Assembly: GCF_902832845.1 (NCBI RefSeq)
Contig: NZ_CADFDB010000010.1
Location: 248,001 to 312,000 of the forward strand
Direction of reading: 5' to 3'
DNA from: Burkholderia metallica
GTDB taxonomy: Bacteria > Pseudomonadota > Gammaproteobacteria > Burkholderiales > Burkholderiaceae
Length of the DNA stretch: 64,000 bases
This document shows positions 35,042-43,345 of the stretch, one piece after another. Position 1 is the stretch's first letter, and every line of letters begins with the position of its first letter. The translations under genes and the position numbers were made by a program. The notes beneath the pieces are model-generated. The model did not search any database and was not told where the DNA came from. It was given only the letters and a program-made list of their open reading frames with translations.

Positions 35042-35878
35042 CTACATCCGGATCAGCGCCGCCCCCGCGACCACCAGCGCACAAGCGGCGAGCCGCTGCG
35101 CGCCGGGCCGCTCGCGCATCACGAGCCAGCCGATCGCGACCGCAAAGATCGAACTCGTTTCGCGCAGCGCCGACACCGTCCCGACCGGCAAGTACCGGTA
35201 CGCGAGGATCACGATGCCGTACGCCGCGAGCGAGAGCGTGCCGGCGATCGCGCCCTGCGCGAGTGCGGTGCGCGAGCCGAGCACCGCGCGCGGGCCGCCT
35301 CGCACGGCGCAGACCAGCACGAACTGCGGCACGCTCCACAGCACGTACACCCGCGCGATGTAGCCGAGCGCGCTGCCGGACACGCGCGAGCCGATGCCGT
35401 CGCAGATCGAATATGCGGCGATGAACACGCCCGTGAGCAGCGCAAACGGCACGCCTTCGCCCGAGAACCGGAAGCCGCGCCGCAGCGCGAGCGACATGAT
35501 GCCGAACGACACGAGCACGATACCTGCGAAGCCGAACGGCGTTGGCTGTTCGTGGAGGAATGCGAGCGCCAGCATCGACACGAGCAGCGGCGAGATCCCG
35601 CGCGCAATCGGGTAGATCTGCCCGAACTCGCCGCTGCGGTAGGCGCGCGCCAGCGTGAAGCAGTACGCAACCTCGAGCGCGGCCGACCCGGCGATATACG
35701 GCCACGCGGCGGGCGCCGGTGCGGGCAGCAGCGCGGCGCCGGCGACGCCGAACGCGAAATACGGCAGTGACATCGTGCCGAGCTGGACGAGCCGGTCTTC
35801 GCTGACGTGGAGGAAGGCGTTCCAGATGGCGTGCAGCAATGCGGAGCACAGCACGAGGCCGATGAAGAGGTGGTCCAT
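35042..35878 (-). CDS. EamA-family (DMT) transporter
   Basis: 278 residues with ten predicted membrane helices in two EamA repeats (about 1-135 and 145-275). 'CSALLHAIWNAFLHVSEDRL' opens the first and 'REPTPFG'-like 'LHEQPTPFGFAGIVLVSFGI' closes it. Members export amino acids or other small metabolites, or act in undecaprenyl/sugar transport; the cargo here is unknown. It converges with gabR and is divergent from selD with a 113-base gap. It looks like a single-gene unit. Confidence 0.88.
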   Translation of the reverse strand: MDHLFIGLVLCSALLHAIWNAFLHVSEDRLVQLGTMSLPYFAFGVAGAALLPAPAPAAWPYIAGSAALEVAYCFTLARAYRSGEFGQIYPIARGISPLLVSMLALAFLHEQPTPFGFAGIVLVSFGIMSLALRRGFRFSGEGVPFALLTGVFIAAYSICDGIGSRVSGSALGYIARVYVLWSVPQFVLVCAVRGGPRAVLGSRTALAQGAIAGTLSLAAYGIVILAYRYLPVGTVSALRETSSIFAVAIGWLVMRERPGAQRLAACALVVAGAALIRM

Positions 35879-35991
35879 GAACGAAGGTGCGGACAGGGGC
35901 GGATGCGGAGGGCGCCGTCATTATGTGGGTATCGGGCGGGCTCGCATGGAATTGTCGATAATGGAGTGCTGTTATTCACCGGATGCCGACA

Positions 35992-37056
35992 ATGACCGAA
36001 GCCACTCAAGCCCAGCCTGCCGTTCCGCGCCTCACGAGCCTGTCGCATGGCGGCGGCTGCGGCTGCAAGATTGCACCGGGCGTGCTGTCCGAGCTGCTGA
36101 AGCGCGCGACGCCGCCCGCGCTGTTCCCGGATCTGCTGGTCGGCACGGAAACCTCCGACGACGCGGCCGTCTACCGCCTCAACGACGAGCAGGCGATCGT
36201 CGCGACCACCGACTTCTTCATGCCGATCGTCGACGATCCGTTCGACTTCGGCCGCATCGCCGCGACCAACGCGCTGTCCGACGTCTATGCGATGGGCGGC
36301 AAGCCGATCCTCGCGCTCGCATTGGTCGGCATGCCGATCAACGTGCTGCCGCACGAGACGATCGCTGCCGTGCTGCGCGGCGGCGAATCGGTGTGCGCGG
36401 ACGCCGGCATTCCGGTCGCGGGCGGCCATTCGATCGATTCGGTGGAGCCGATCTACGGGCTCGCGGCGATCGGCGTCGTGCATCCGTCGCGCGTGAAGCG
36501 CAATGCGGCCGCGCGCGCGGGCGACGTGCTGGTGCTCGGCAAGCCGCTCGGTGTCGGCGTGCTGTCGGCCGCGCTGAAGAAGAACCAGCTCGATGCCGCG
36601 GGTTATGCGCAGATGGTCGCGACGACCACCAAGCTGAACCGGCCGGGTGCCGAGCTCGCCACGCTGCCGGGCGTGCATGCGCTGACCGACGTCACGGGCT
36701 TCGGGCTGCTCGGCCATACGCTCGAACTGGCGCGCGGCGCGCGGCTCACCGCGCGCGTGCACTATGCGTCGCTGCCGTGGCTCGCGGGCGTCGAAGCATT
36801 CGTCGCCGACGGCGTGTTCACCGGCGCATCGGGCCGCAACTGGGCCGCGTACGGCGCGGACGTGCAGCTGGCCGATACGCTTCCTCCGGTCGCACAGGCG
36901 TTGCTGACCGATCCGCAGACGTCGGGTGGCCTGCTGGTCGCGTGTGCGCCCGAGGCCGTCGACGACGTGCTCGCGTGCTTCCGCGCCGACGGCTTCGACC
37001 GTGCGGGCGTGATCGGCGAGATGGTGGACGGGCCTGCGCGCGTCGATGTTGCGTGA
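35992..37056 (+). CDS. selD: selenide, water dikinase
   Basis: 354 residues from ATG 35992; an ATG nine bases earlier is equally possible. It makes selenophosphate from selenide and ATP, for selenocysteine and 2-selenouridine tRNA. The catalytic pair is in 'SHGGGCGCKIAPGVL' (Cys23 and Lys26), coded by a normal TGC so this is not a selenoprotein form. 'TTDFFMPIVDDPFDFGRIAATNALSDVYAMGGKPILAL' is the nucleotide/metal region, and 'TDVTGFGLLGH' is intact. mnmH and selAB are not in the window. A frameshifted LysE gene follows on the same strand. Confidence 0.94.
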   Translation: MTEATQAQPAVPRLTSLSHGGGCGCKIAPGVLSELLKRATPPALFPDLLVGTETSDDAAVYRLNDEQAIVATTDFFMPIVDDPFDFGRIAATNALSDVYAMGGKPILALALVGMPINVLPHETIAAVLRGGESVCADAGIPVAGGHSIDSVEPIYGLAAIGVVHPSRVKRNAAARAGDVLVLGKPLGVGVLSAALKKNQLDAAGYAQMVATTTKLNRPGAELATLPGVHALTDVTGFGLLGHTLELARGARLTARVHYASLPWLAGVEAFVADGVFTGASGRNWAAYGADVQLADTLPPVAQALLTDPQTSGGLLVACAPEAVDDVLACFRADGFDRAGVIGEMVDGPARVDVA

Positions 37057-37128
37057 CGCCGGAGCGCCATACCGGATTGTTTTGAGGGCGCTGGAATCGA
37101 TGCCTTCCGTCGAGCGCGTCGACGACCG

Positions 37129-37720
37129 ATGAACGACTTCCTGTTCGGGCTGATGGTCGCGCTGTCGGTCGGGCCTGTTGCGCTGATGATCGCGGACTAC
37201 GGGATGCGCGCCGGTACCGCGAGCGGCGTGCGCGCGGCGGCGGGTGTCGCCGTAGCCGACGGCTGCTATGCGGTCGTCGCGTTCACGCATCGGCGCGATG
37301 CTCGCGAGCACGCTTGCGACACATCTTTCGCTGTTTCGTCTGGTCGGCGCGCTCGTGCTGCTCGCGATGGGCGCGCGGATGCTGTGGCAGGCGCTGCGCG
37401 ATCGTCGCCGCACGCTCGACGGCGATGCGCGGCCGCCTGGCAGCCGCCCGTTCGTGTCGATGTTCTTCGTCACGCTGGCGAACCCGCTGACGATCCTGTT
37501 GTTCTACGGCTATGCAACGGCCGCCGCCGGAGCGCATCGGCACTGGCTGCTCGGCGCCGCATGCGTGTTTGCCGGCAGCCTCGCGGGGCAACTCGTGTTC
37601 GCGTGCGGCGGCAGCGCGATCGGCCGGATCGTGAAATCGCCGGGCCTGCTTGCGGCGAGTCACGTCGTCGCGGCGCTGGTCGTGCTGAGTTACGGCGTGG
37701 CGGGGCTGGCGCGGTTGTAG
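37129..37720 (+). pseudogene. frameshifted LysE-family amino acid exporter
   Basis: The first part ('MNDFLFGLMVALSVGPVALMIADYGMRAGTASGVRAAAGVAVADGCYAVVAF') and the second ('GAMLASTLATHLSLFRLVGALVLLAMGARMLWQALRD' to 'FFVTLANPLTILLFYGYATAAAG') are consecutive pieces of one LysE/RhtB-type membrane protein of about 197 residues, but in different frames. The shift lies at about 37278-37292, near the run 'GTTCACGCATCGGCGCG'; the length of 592 bases is one more than a multiple of three. Either one base was gained or two lost, or the sequence has an error. Without repair the protein would lose four of six helices. Confidence 0.8.
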
Positions 37721-37975
37721 CGGTTGGCCGGGTGACGAACATGCACGCGCGATGGGTCTGCCGGTATCGGTCAACCGGATAGTATTCCTGATGGTATGTC
37801 GGCACGCGAAGGCCATTTCCGTTGCGATTCGCGTGCGCACCATACCTGCACCGACGCACCGGGGCATCTGCGTCGTTTCGTAGTCGGGTTCCGCATCGGG
37901 CACGCGCGTTCTATACTCCGTCGCGCAGTCTACGAGAGCCGTTCTCACCCAACATCCCCGAAACAAGGAACGCCG

Positions 37976-39055
37976 ATGCTGACTCGCTCCATTCTTTCCG
38001 CCGCTGCATTCTCGCTCGCCGCCTGTGCGACCGCGCCGTCGATCGCGCAGGACAACCAGGGCAACGACGCGGGCAACGCTGCATTTGCCGTGACCGGTGC
38101 ACAGGGCCGCCCGGTCAAGGTCATGATCATCACGATGTTCGGTCCGGAGGGTCAGGCCTGGCTCGACCGGCTCGGCCCGTGGCGCGACATCGCCGTGCCC
38201 GGCCTGTCGCCCGACTACCCGAACGTGCATTGCAACAAGCAGGACGTGTGCGTGGTGACGACCGGCATGGGCTATGCGAACGCGTCGGCGACGATCATGG
38301 CGCTCACGTTCTCGCAGCGCTTCGATCTGCGCCGCACGTACTTCCTGATCTCCGGCATCGCGGGCGTGGACCCCGCGCAAGGCACGGTCGGTTCGGCCGC
38401 GTGGTCGAAGTACCTGGTCGATTTCAGCCTGCAGTGGGAGCTCGACGCACGCGAGATTCCGGCCGGCTGGAATACCGGCTTCCTCGGCATCAACACGAAG
38501 AGCCCGAACGACAAGCCGCCGCTCGACTATCGCACCGAGGTGTTCCAGCTGAATCCGCAGCTGACCGACGCCGCTGTCGCGCTGTCGCGCAACGTCGTGC
38601 TCGCCGACAGCGCGCAGGCGCAGGCCGCACGCGCGAAGTTCACGTATGCGCCGGCGAACCGGCCGCCGACCGTGATCCAGTGCGATACGTCGTCGGGCAA
38701 CACGTGGTTCTCGGGCACGCTGATCGGCGAGCGCGCGCGCCAGTGGACGAAGATCCTGACCGACGGCAAGGGCACCTACTGCATGACCGCGCAGGAAGAC
38801 AACGCGACGTATGAAGCGCTCAAGCGCGCGGCGAGCGTGAAGCGGGTCGACCTGTCACGCGTCGCGGTGCTGCGCACCGGGTCGGATTTCGACCGGCCGT
38901 ATGCGGGGCAGACGAGTGCCGACAACCTGCTGAACTACGCGGACCAGGGCGGCTTCGCCCCGGCGACCGAGAACCTGTATCGCGCGGGCAATCCGCTCGT
39001 GCAGGACATCGTCACGCACTGGGGCGAATGGCGCGACGGGGTGCCGCGCCGTTGA
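37976..39055 (+). CDS. purine nucleoside permease (NUP)-family secreted protein
   Basis: 359 residues from ATG 37976 with a signal peptide (cleavage near 'APSIAQ-DN'; 'LAACATAP' also resembles a lipobox). The body is of the NUP family: 'VKVMIITMFGPEGQAWLDRL', 'VTTGMGYANASATIMAL', 'YFLISGIAGVDPAQGTVGSAAWSKYLVDFSLQWELDAREIP' and 'CMTAQEDNATYEALKRA'. These resemble nucleoside phosphorylase folds and may bind or cleave purine nucleosides in the periplasm rather than act as true permeases. It stands alone downstream of the broken LysE gene. Function is inferred from family only. Confidence 0.85.
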   Translation: MLTRSILSAAAFSLAACATAPSIAQDNQGNDAGNAAFAVTGAQGRPVKVMIITMFGPEGQAWLDRLGPWRDIAVPGLSPDYPNVHCNKQDVCVVTTGMGYANASATIMALTFSQRFDLRRTYFLISGIAGVDPAQGTVGSAAWSKYLVDFSLQWELDAREIPAGWNTGFLGINTKSPNDKPPLDYRTEVFQLNPQLTDAAVALSRNVVLADSAQAQAARAKFTYAPANRPPTVIQCDTSSGNTWFSGTLIGERARQWTKILTDGKGTYCMTAQEDNATYEALKRAASVKRVDLSRVAVLRTGSDFDRPYAGQTSADNLLNYADQGGFAPATENLYRAGNPLVQDIVTHWGEWRDGVPRR

Positions 39056-39080
39056 AGGCCGGATGACGACCAGCCGGCGG

Positions 39081-39173
39081 TCAATGCGATTGCGGTGCCG
39101 AACGAAACGGCGTCCACACCGGCGTGGTGTCGTCCCAATGATCGAGCGGCGAAGGGAGTTGATCGTTCATCAT
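39081..39173 (-). CDS. possible 30-residue small protein
   Basis: A short frame beginning ATGATG (39173/39170) has CAGGAG five bases ahead and ends at 39081. The peptide MMNDQLPSPLDHWDDTTPVW followed by ten more residues is acidic and proline/tryptophan-rich, with no membrane segment. An inverted repeat (39203-39225) lies just upstream. It sits between the NUP gene and the DUF4148 gene. The good ribosome site is the only direct support; conservation was not testable. Confidence 0.35.
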   Translation of the reverse strand: MMNDQLPSPLDHWDDTTPVWTPFRSAPQSH

Positions 39174-39202
39174 GTGCTCCTGCAACTAACTATCTAACCG
39201 AT

Positions 39203-39225
39203 CGACTCGGCGAATCGTCGAGTCG
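39203..39225. repeat. inverted repeat CGACTCG-N9-CGAGTCG
   Basis: Perfect 7-base arms separated by nine bases, about 30 bases before the candidate small ORF. It may be an operator or a leader fold of the small ORF. Confidence 0.45.
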
Positions 39226-39242
39226 TCGACAGGGAAATCGCG

Positions 39243-39275
39243 ACGCCGCGCACCGGGCAACCCGTTGCGCGGCGT
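39243..39275 (-). terminator. hairpin after the DUF4148 gene
   Basis: ACGCCGCGCA and TGCGCGGCGT pair perfectly, with an inner GGG/CCC pair in the loop. It begins eight bases past the DUF4148 stop on the minus strand. There is no strong T run, so it is a probable but not classical terminator. Confidence 0.55.
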
Positions 39276-39282
39276 TGCGCAT

Positions 39283-39576
39283 TTACCGGCCTCCGCCGGC
39301 GAGCTGGTTGCTTTCCGGCATCGAGCGATACGGACCCTGTGCGAGGTCGAGCCCTTGCGGATACGAATTGGCCTTGCGCAAGTACGCGAGCGTGCCGTCC
39401 TTGCGCGCCTGCTCGACTTCCGCGTTCACTTCGGCGCGCGTGCGCGGGCCGTAGTGCTGCGAGTACCACGACGTATTGCCGTAGTCGCCGGCGTGCGGCG
39501 TACCCGAATCGGCGAAGGCCGGTGCAGACACGGCGAGCGTGAGGGCGACGGCGGAGAGAAGATGGCGGCGGTTCAT
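39283..39576 (-). CDS. DUF4148-family small periplasmic protein
   Basis: 97 residues with a signal peptide ('MNRRHLLSAVALTLAVSAPAFA', cut before DSG). The mature part has the typical DUF4148 helix 'RTRAEVNAEVEQARKDGTLAYLRKANSYP'. Such proteins are very numerous in Burkholderia and secreted to the periplasm; no function is established. The start has an AGGAGTTAC-like ribosome site. It is followed by a hairpin terminator and a possible small ORF. Confidence 0.85.
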   Translation of the reverse strand: MNRRHLLSAVALTLAVSAPAFADSGTPHAGDYGNTSWYSQHYGPRTRAEVNAEVEQARKDGTLAYLRKANSYPQGLDLAQGPYRSMPESNQLAGGGR

Positions 39577-40010
39577 GGCGTAACTCCTGGAGATGTCGGA
39601 GCGGGCGCTTGAGCGTTGGCTCCGGTCCCGCGAGGCGGGATCTGTTCGATGCGCAACGAGGTGCGCGACAGGGTTTACTCTAGGTATCCGTTCCGTCGCG
39701 ATAAATGCGGCAGACGCGAATTGAATTGTCGTGTCAGAGGAACAATCGACATCCGTACGCGCGGCAGGGTTATGCGGAAATCGCTCGAACCCGCGTGCAG
39801 CGGGCCTTACACGGGGATGACGACGGCGCGCGGCGACGCATGCGGGCGATTGCGTCGCTGCGCACAAAGGATTGCTGCGGATTCGGGAAGGATCGGGTGC
39901 GGCGCCGTGGGGAAACGTGGCGTGGAGGCGGGGCGACGCGCGGGCCTCGCAGCCCGCGCGTGCGGTTCAGTTGCTGGGTTAAGGCGCGCCGTTCGGTCGC
40001 CCGGCGTCGA
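39577..40010. other. 434-base intergenic stretch with one strong hairpin
   Basis: Holds the DUF4148 promoter side and the 3' end of the LysR gene. A perfect ten-base stem, ACGCGCGGGC/GCCCGCGCGT with a 6-base loop, lies at 39936-39961, about 50 bases past the LysR stop, and may end that transcript, though no T run follows. No gene is supported in either direction. Confidence 0.5.
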
Positions 40011-41015
40011 TTACGCGACCCACTCGTTGATGACCGGCGTGTCGAGCACCGGCGCGCGCTCGGCTTCCTCGAACGTGCGCTTGCTGCACGTCGCATCGAG
40101 GCTGCCCTTGCCGCTCAGCAGCGGGCAGCGGTCGAACACTTCGGCCACCCAGTCGACGAACACGCGCACCTTCGGCGACAGATGGCGGCTGTGCGGATAC
40201 ACGACCGAGATCGGCATCGGCAGCGGCTTGAGCCCGGGCAGCACTTCCTTGAGCCGGCCTTCGCGCAGGTGCGGCAGCACCATGAAGAGCGGCGGCTGGA
40301 TCAGCCCGAAGCCTTCGAGCCCGCAGGTCACGTACGCATCCGCGTCGTTCACCGACACGATGCCTTCCATCTTCATCTCGACTTCCTTGCCGTCGATCAG
40401 GAACGTCCAGTCGATCGTGCGGCCGGTGCGGCTCGAGAAGTAATTGACGGCCTTGTGCTGGCTCAGCTCGTCGATCGTCTGCGGCTCGCCGTGGCGTTCG
40501 AGATAGTCGGGCGACGCGACCGTCACGCACTCGAACAGGCCGACGCGGCGCGCGACGAGCGACGAGTCCTGCAGTGCGCCGACGCGGATCACGCAATCGA
40601 CGCCTTCCTGCAGCAAGTCGACCGGCCGGTCGGACAGGCCGAGCTGCAGATCGATGTCCGGATAGCGCGTATGAAATTCGCACAGCGACGGAATCACGAG
40701 CAGGCGCCCGATCGAACCCGGCATGTCGATACGCAACTTTCCGTGCGGCTTCCGGTTGTTCGCCTGGAAGCTCGCCTCCGTTTCCTCGACGTCCGCGAGG
40801 ATTCGCACGCATCGTTCGTAGTACGCGGCGCCGTCCGGCGTGAGCGACAGCCGGCGCGTGGTCCGGTGCATCAGCCGCACGCCGAGGAAGGCTTCGAGAT
40901 TCTGGATGATCGTCGTGACGGACGCCCGCGGCAGCGCGAGCGTTTCTGCTGCCTTGGTGAAGCTGCTTGTATCGACGACGCGAGTAAACACCTGCATGGC
41001 CTGAAGCCGGTCCAT
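40011..41015 (-). CDS. ceoR: LysR-family regulator of the CeoAB-OpcM pump (CeoR/BpeT type)
   Basis: 334 residues from ATG 41015 (GGAGG ahead; GTG 41018 is alternative). The DNA-binding part is 'MQVFTRVVDTSSFTKAAETLALPRASVTTIIQNLEAFLGVRLMHRTTRRLSL', and the effector domain is of the CrgA-like subgroup, with a longer tail ('CSKRTFEEAERAPVLDTPVINEWVA') than most LysR proteins. Position, divergent from llpE, is that of CeoR in B. cenocepacia and BpeT in B. pseudomallei, where the protein activates the pump genes in response to salicylate-like compounds. The name is given by synteny. Confidence 0.88.
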   Translation of the reverse strand: MDRLQAMQVFTRVVDTSSFTKAAETLALPRASVTTIIQNLEAFLGVRLMHRTTRRLSLTPDGAAYYERCVRILADVEETEASFQANNRKPHGKLRIDMPGSIGRLLVIPSLCEFHTRYPDIDLQLGLSDRPVDLLQEGVDCVIRVGALQDSSLVARRVGLFECVTVASPDYLERHGEPQTIDELSQHKAVNYFSSRTGRTIDWTFLIDGKEVEMKMEGIVSVNDADAYVTCGLEGFGLIQPPLFMVLPHLREGRLKEVLPGLKPLPMPISVVYPHSRHLSPKVRVFVDWVAEVFDRCPLLSGKGSLDATCSKRTFEEAERAPVLDTPVINEWVA

Positions 41016-41189
41016 CACAACCTCCGCAATCTAATGAGCCTCCGGAACGACAAGGCTGCGCTACCTCGTGGGTGAACGCAGCCTCGGATTGTTCGGGGGC
41101 GTTGAATTGTGTTGCCGGATTATAGGCATTTATCCCAATGTCTGCCGGACCCAGAATTCGTTCCATCTCGAAATGGATGCTGCATCGTC

Positions 41190-42050
41190 ATGGACGCTTC
41201 TGAATTCAGCAAATTCCTGAAAGCCGCACTGCCCGCGCAAGCCTTGGCGGGCGCGGCGCTGACGGTCGCCGAAGTCGAAATTCCCGGCTACGCGCAGGAC
41301 ATCGTGCTGCGCCTCTACCGCCGCCCGGACAAGACCGGGTTGCCAGTAGTGCTTTATTTCCACGGCGGCGGCTTCGTCCGCGGTTCGCTCGAAGACGCGG
41401 ATTTCGCCGCGCGTTTTTTAGCAGAACGCTTACCAGCACTCGTAGTGTCGGTCGATTATTCGCTCGCGCCGGCCTTTCCTTTTCCGGCCGCGCCGGAGGA
41501 TGCGTATCGCGCGGCCGTGTGGGCCGCGACGCGCGCCCGCGCGTTCGGCGGCAACCCGAAGAAAATCGGGGTCGCGGGCCACGACGCGGGCGGCCAGCTC
41601 GCGAACTGCCTCGCGTTCATCGCACGCGACCGCGGTGAGGTGTCGATCGCCGCGCAGGCACTGTTCGGGCCGATGCTCGACCCGAGCATGACGCGCATCG
41701 GCGACGCCGAGCGCCTCGCGTCCGACATCACCGCGCGCGAATGCGCGGCCTGTTATCGCGCGTATCTGCCGCAGGCCGCGCAGCGCATGCATCCGTACGC
41801 GGCGCCGCTCGAATCGGTGCGCCTCGCGGGGCTGCCGCCGACGCTCGTCGTCACCGCGCAAAACGACGTGCTGCATGTCGAAGCGGAGAAATATGCGAGC
41901 TGCCTGATCTCGTCGGGCGTGCTCACGCAGGTGATCCGCTATCCGGACATCACGCACGCCGCGCTCGCGACGCACGAAGCCGCATTCGAGGAAGCCGTGC
42001 GCTTCTTCCAGTGCCGCTTCCAGGCGCGCCAGCCGAACCGTTCCGAATAA
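41190..42050 (+). CDS. llpE: LlpE, alpha/beta hydrolase (hormone-sensitive lipase-like) of the efflux operon
   Basis: 286 residues from ATG 41190. It has the HSL-family oxyanion motif 'LYFHGGGFVRGS' (about 56-67), 'VSVDYSLAPAFPFPAAPEDAYRAAVWA', and a candidate acid (Asp226 in 'NDVLHVEAEKYA') and histidine (His256 in 'DITHAALATHEA'). The nucleophile elbow reads 'VAGHDAGGQLAN': the usual serine of GDSAGG is Asp132 (codon 41583-41585). That would stop normal esterase chemistry, or point to an aspartate nucleophile as in haloalkane dehalogenases and epoxide hydrolases. First gene of llpE-ceoA-ceoB-opcM; its own role in resistance is not established. Confidence 0.88.
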   Translation: MDASEFSKFLKAALPAQALAGAALTVAEVEIPGYAQDIVLRLYRRPDKTGLPVVLYFHGGGFVRGSLEDADFAARFLAERLPALVVSVDYSLAPAFPFPAAPEDAYRAAVWAATRARAFGGNPKKIGVAGHDAGGQLANCLAFIARDRGEVSIAAQALFGPMLDPSMTRIGDAERLASDITARECAACYRAYLPQAAQRMHPYAAPLESVRLAGLPPTLVVTAQNDVLHVEAEKYASCLISSGVLTQVIRYPDITHAALATHEAAFEEAVRFFQCRFQARQPNRSE

Positions 42051-42082
42051 CCAAGACCAATCCACGCTTACTGGAGATCCAC

Positions 42083-43300
42083 ATGGCCATCCTACGCACC
42101 TCCCGTTCCCGAATCGCGACAGCGGCGATCGTGACGCTCGCCGTCGTCGGCCTCGGCACGTTCGGCGCGATGCGCGTGAACGCGAACGCCCCCGAGAAAG
42201 CGGCCGCCCCGCTGCCGGAAGTCGACGTCGCGACCGTCGTGCCGCAGACCGTGACCGACTGGCAGAGTTATTCGGGCCGCCTCGAAGCGGTCGAGAAAGT
42301 CGACGTGCGCCCGCAGGTGTCGGGCACGATCGTCGCGGTGAATTTCAAGGACGGCGCGCTCGTGAAGAAGGGCGACGTGCTGTTCGTGATCGACCCGCGC
42401 CCGTACCAGGCGGAAACCGATCGCGCGGCCGCGCAGCTGGCCGCCGCGCAGGCGCGCAACGGCTATGCGCAGACCGACTGGCAGCGCGCGCAACGGCTGA
42501 TCGGCGACAACGCGATCGCGAAGCGCGACTACGACGAGAAGCAGAACGCGGCGCGCGAGGCGGCAGCGAACCTGAAGGCCGCCGAAGCCGCGCTGGAAAC
42601 GGCGCGCATCAACCTCGGCTATACGCGGATCACCGCGCCCGTGTCGGGCCGCGTGTCGCGCGCGGAAATCACGCTCGGCAACGTCGTGTCGGCGGGCGCA
42701 TCGGCCGCGCCGCTGACGACGCTGGTGTCGGTGTCGCCGATCTACGCGTCGTTCGATGCGGACGAGCAGACCTACCTGCAATACATCAACGGCGCGCGCA
42801 ACGGCCGCAAGGTGCCGGTCGAACTCGGTCTCGCGAACGAAACCGGCTACTCGCGCAGCGGCGAGATCGACTCGGTCGACAACCGGCTCGATACGTCGTC
42901 CGGCACGATCCGCGTGCGCGCACGCTTCGACAACGCGGACGGCGCGCTCGTGCCGGGCCTCTATGCACGCGTGAAGGTGGGCGGCAGCGCGCCGCACCAG
43001 GCATTGCTCGTCGACGACGCGGCGATCAACACCGACCAGGACAAGAAGTTCGTGTTCGTCGTCGACCAGCAGGGCCGCGTGTCCTATCGCGAAGTGCAGC
43101 CGGGGATGCAGCACGGCAACCGGCGCGTGATCGTGAGCGGGCTGTCGGCCGGCGACCGCGTGGTCGTGAACGGTACGCAGCGCGTGCGCCCCGGCGAGCA
43201 GGTGAAGCCGCACATGGTCCCGATGACGGGCGGCGACGAGCCGTCCGCGCCGCTCGCGCAGAACGCGAAGTCGGCCGCACCGGCGAAGGCGGATTCGTAA
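42083..43300 (+). CDS. ceoA: RND efflux periplasmic adaptor CeoA
   Basis: 405 residues from ATG 42083 with CTGGAGA ahead. An N-terminal membrane/signal anchor ('ATAAIVTLAVVGLGTFGAMRV') is followed by the membrane fusion protein order: lipoyl half-motif 'VDVRPQVSGTIVAVNFKDGALVKKGDVLFVIDPRPYQA', alpha-helical hairpin (about 100-170), second lipoyl half 'YTRITAPVSGRVSRAEITLGNVVSAG', beta-barrel and membrane-proximal domains. It links CeoB to OpcM across the periplasm. The Ceo pump exports chloramphenicol, trimethoprim, ciprofloxacin and salicylate in B. cenocepacia. Confidence 0.94.
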   Translation: MAILRTSRSRIATAAIVTLAVVGLGTFGAMRVNANAPEKAAAPLPEVDVATVVPQTVTDWQSYSGRLEAVEKVDVRPQVSGTIVAVNFKDGALVKKGDVLFVIDPRPYQAETDRAAAQLAAAQARNGYAQTDWQRAQRLIGDNAIAKRDYDEKQNAAREAAANLKAAEAALETARINLGYTRITAPVSGRVSRAEITLGNVVSAGASAAPLTTLVSVSPIYASFDADEQTYLQYINGARNGRKVPVELGLANETGYSRSGEIDSVDNRLDTSSGTIRVRARFDNADGALVPGLYARVKVGGSAPHQALLVDDAAINTDQDKKFVFVVDQQGRVSYREVQPGMQHGNRRVIVSGLSAGDRVVVNGTQRVRPGEQVKPHMVPMTGGDEPSAPLAQNAKSAAPAKADS

Positions 43301-43345
43301 GCGGCCCGCCGCTTCGTCTCCGCGTTCAACCAGACAGAGCCACAC

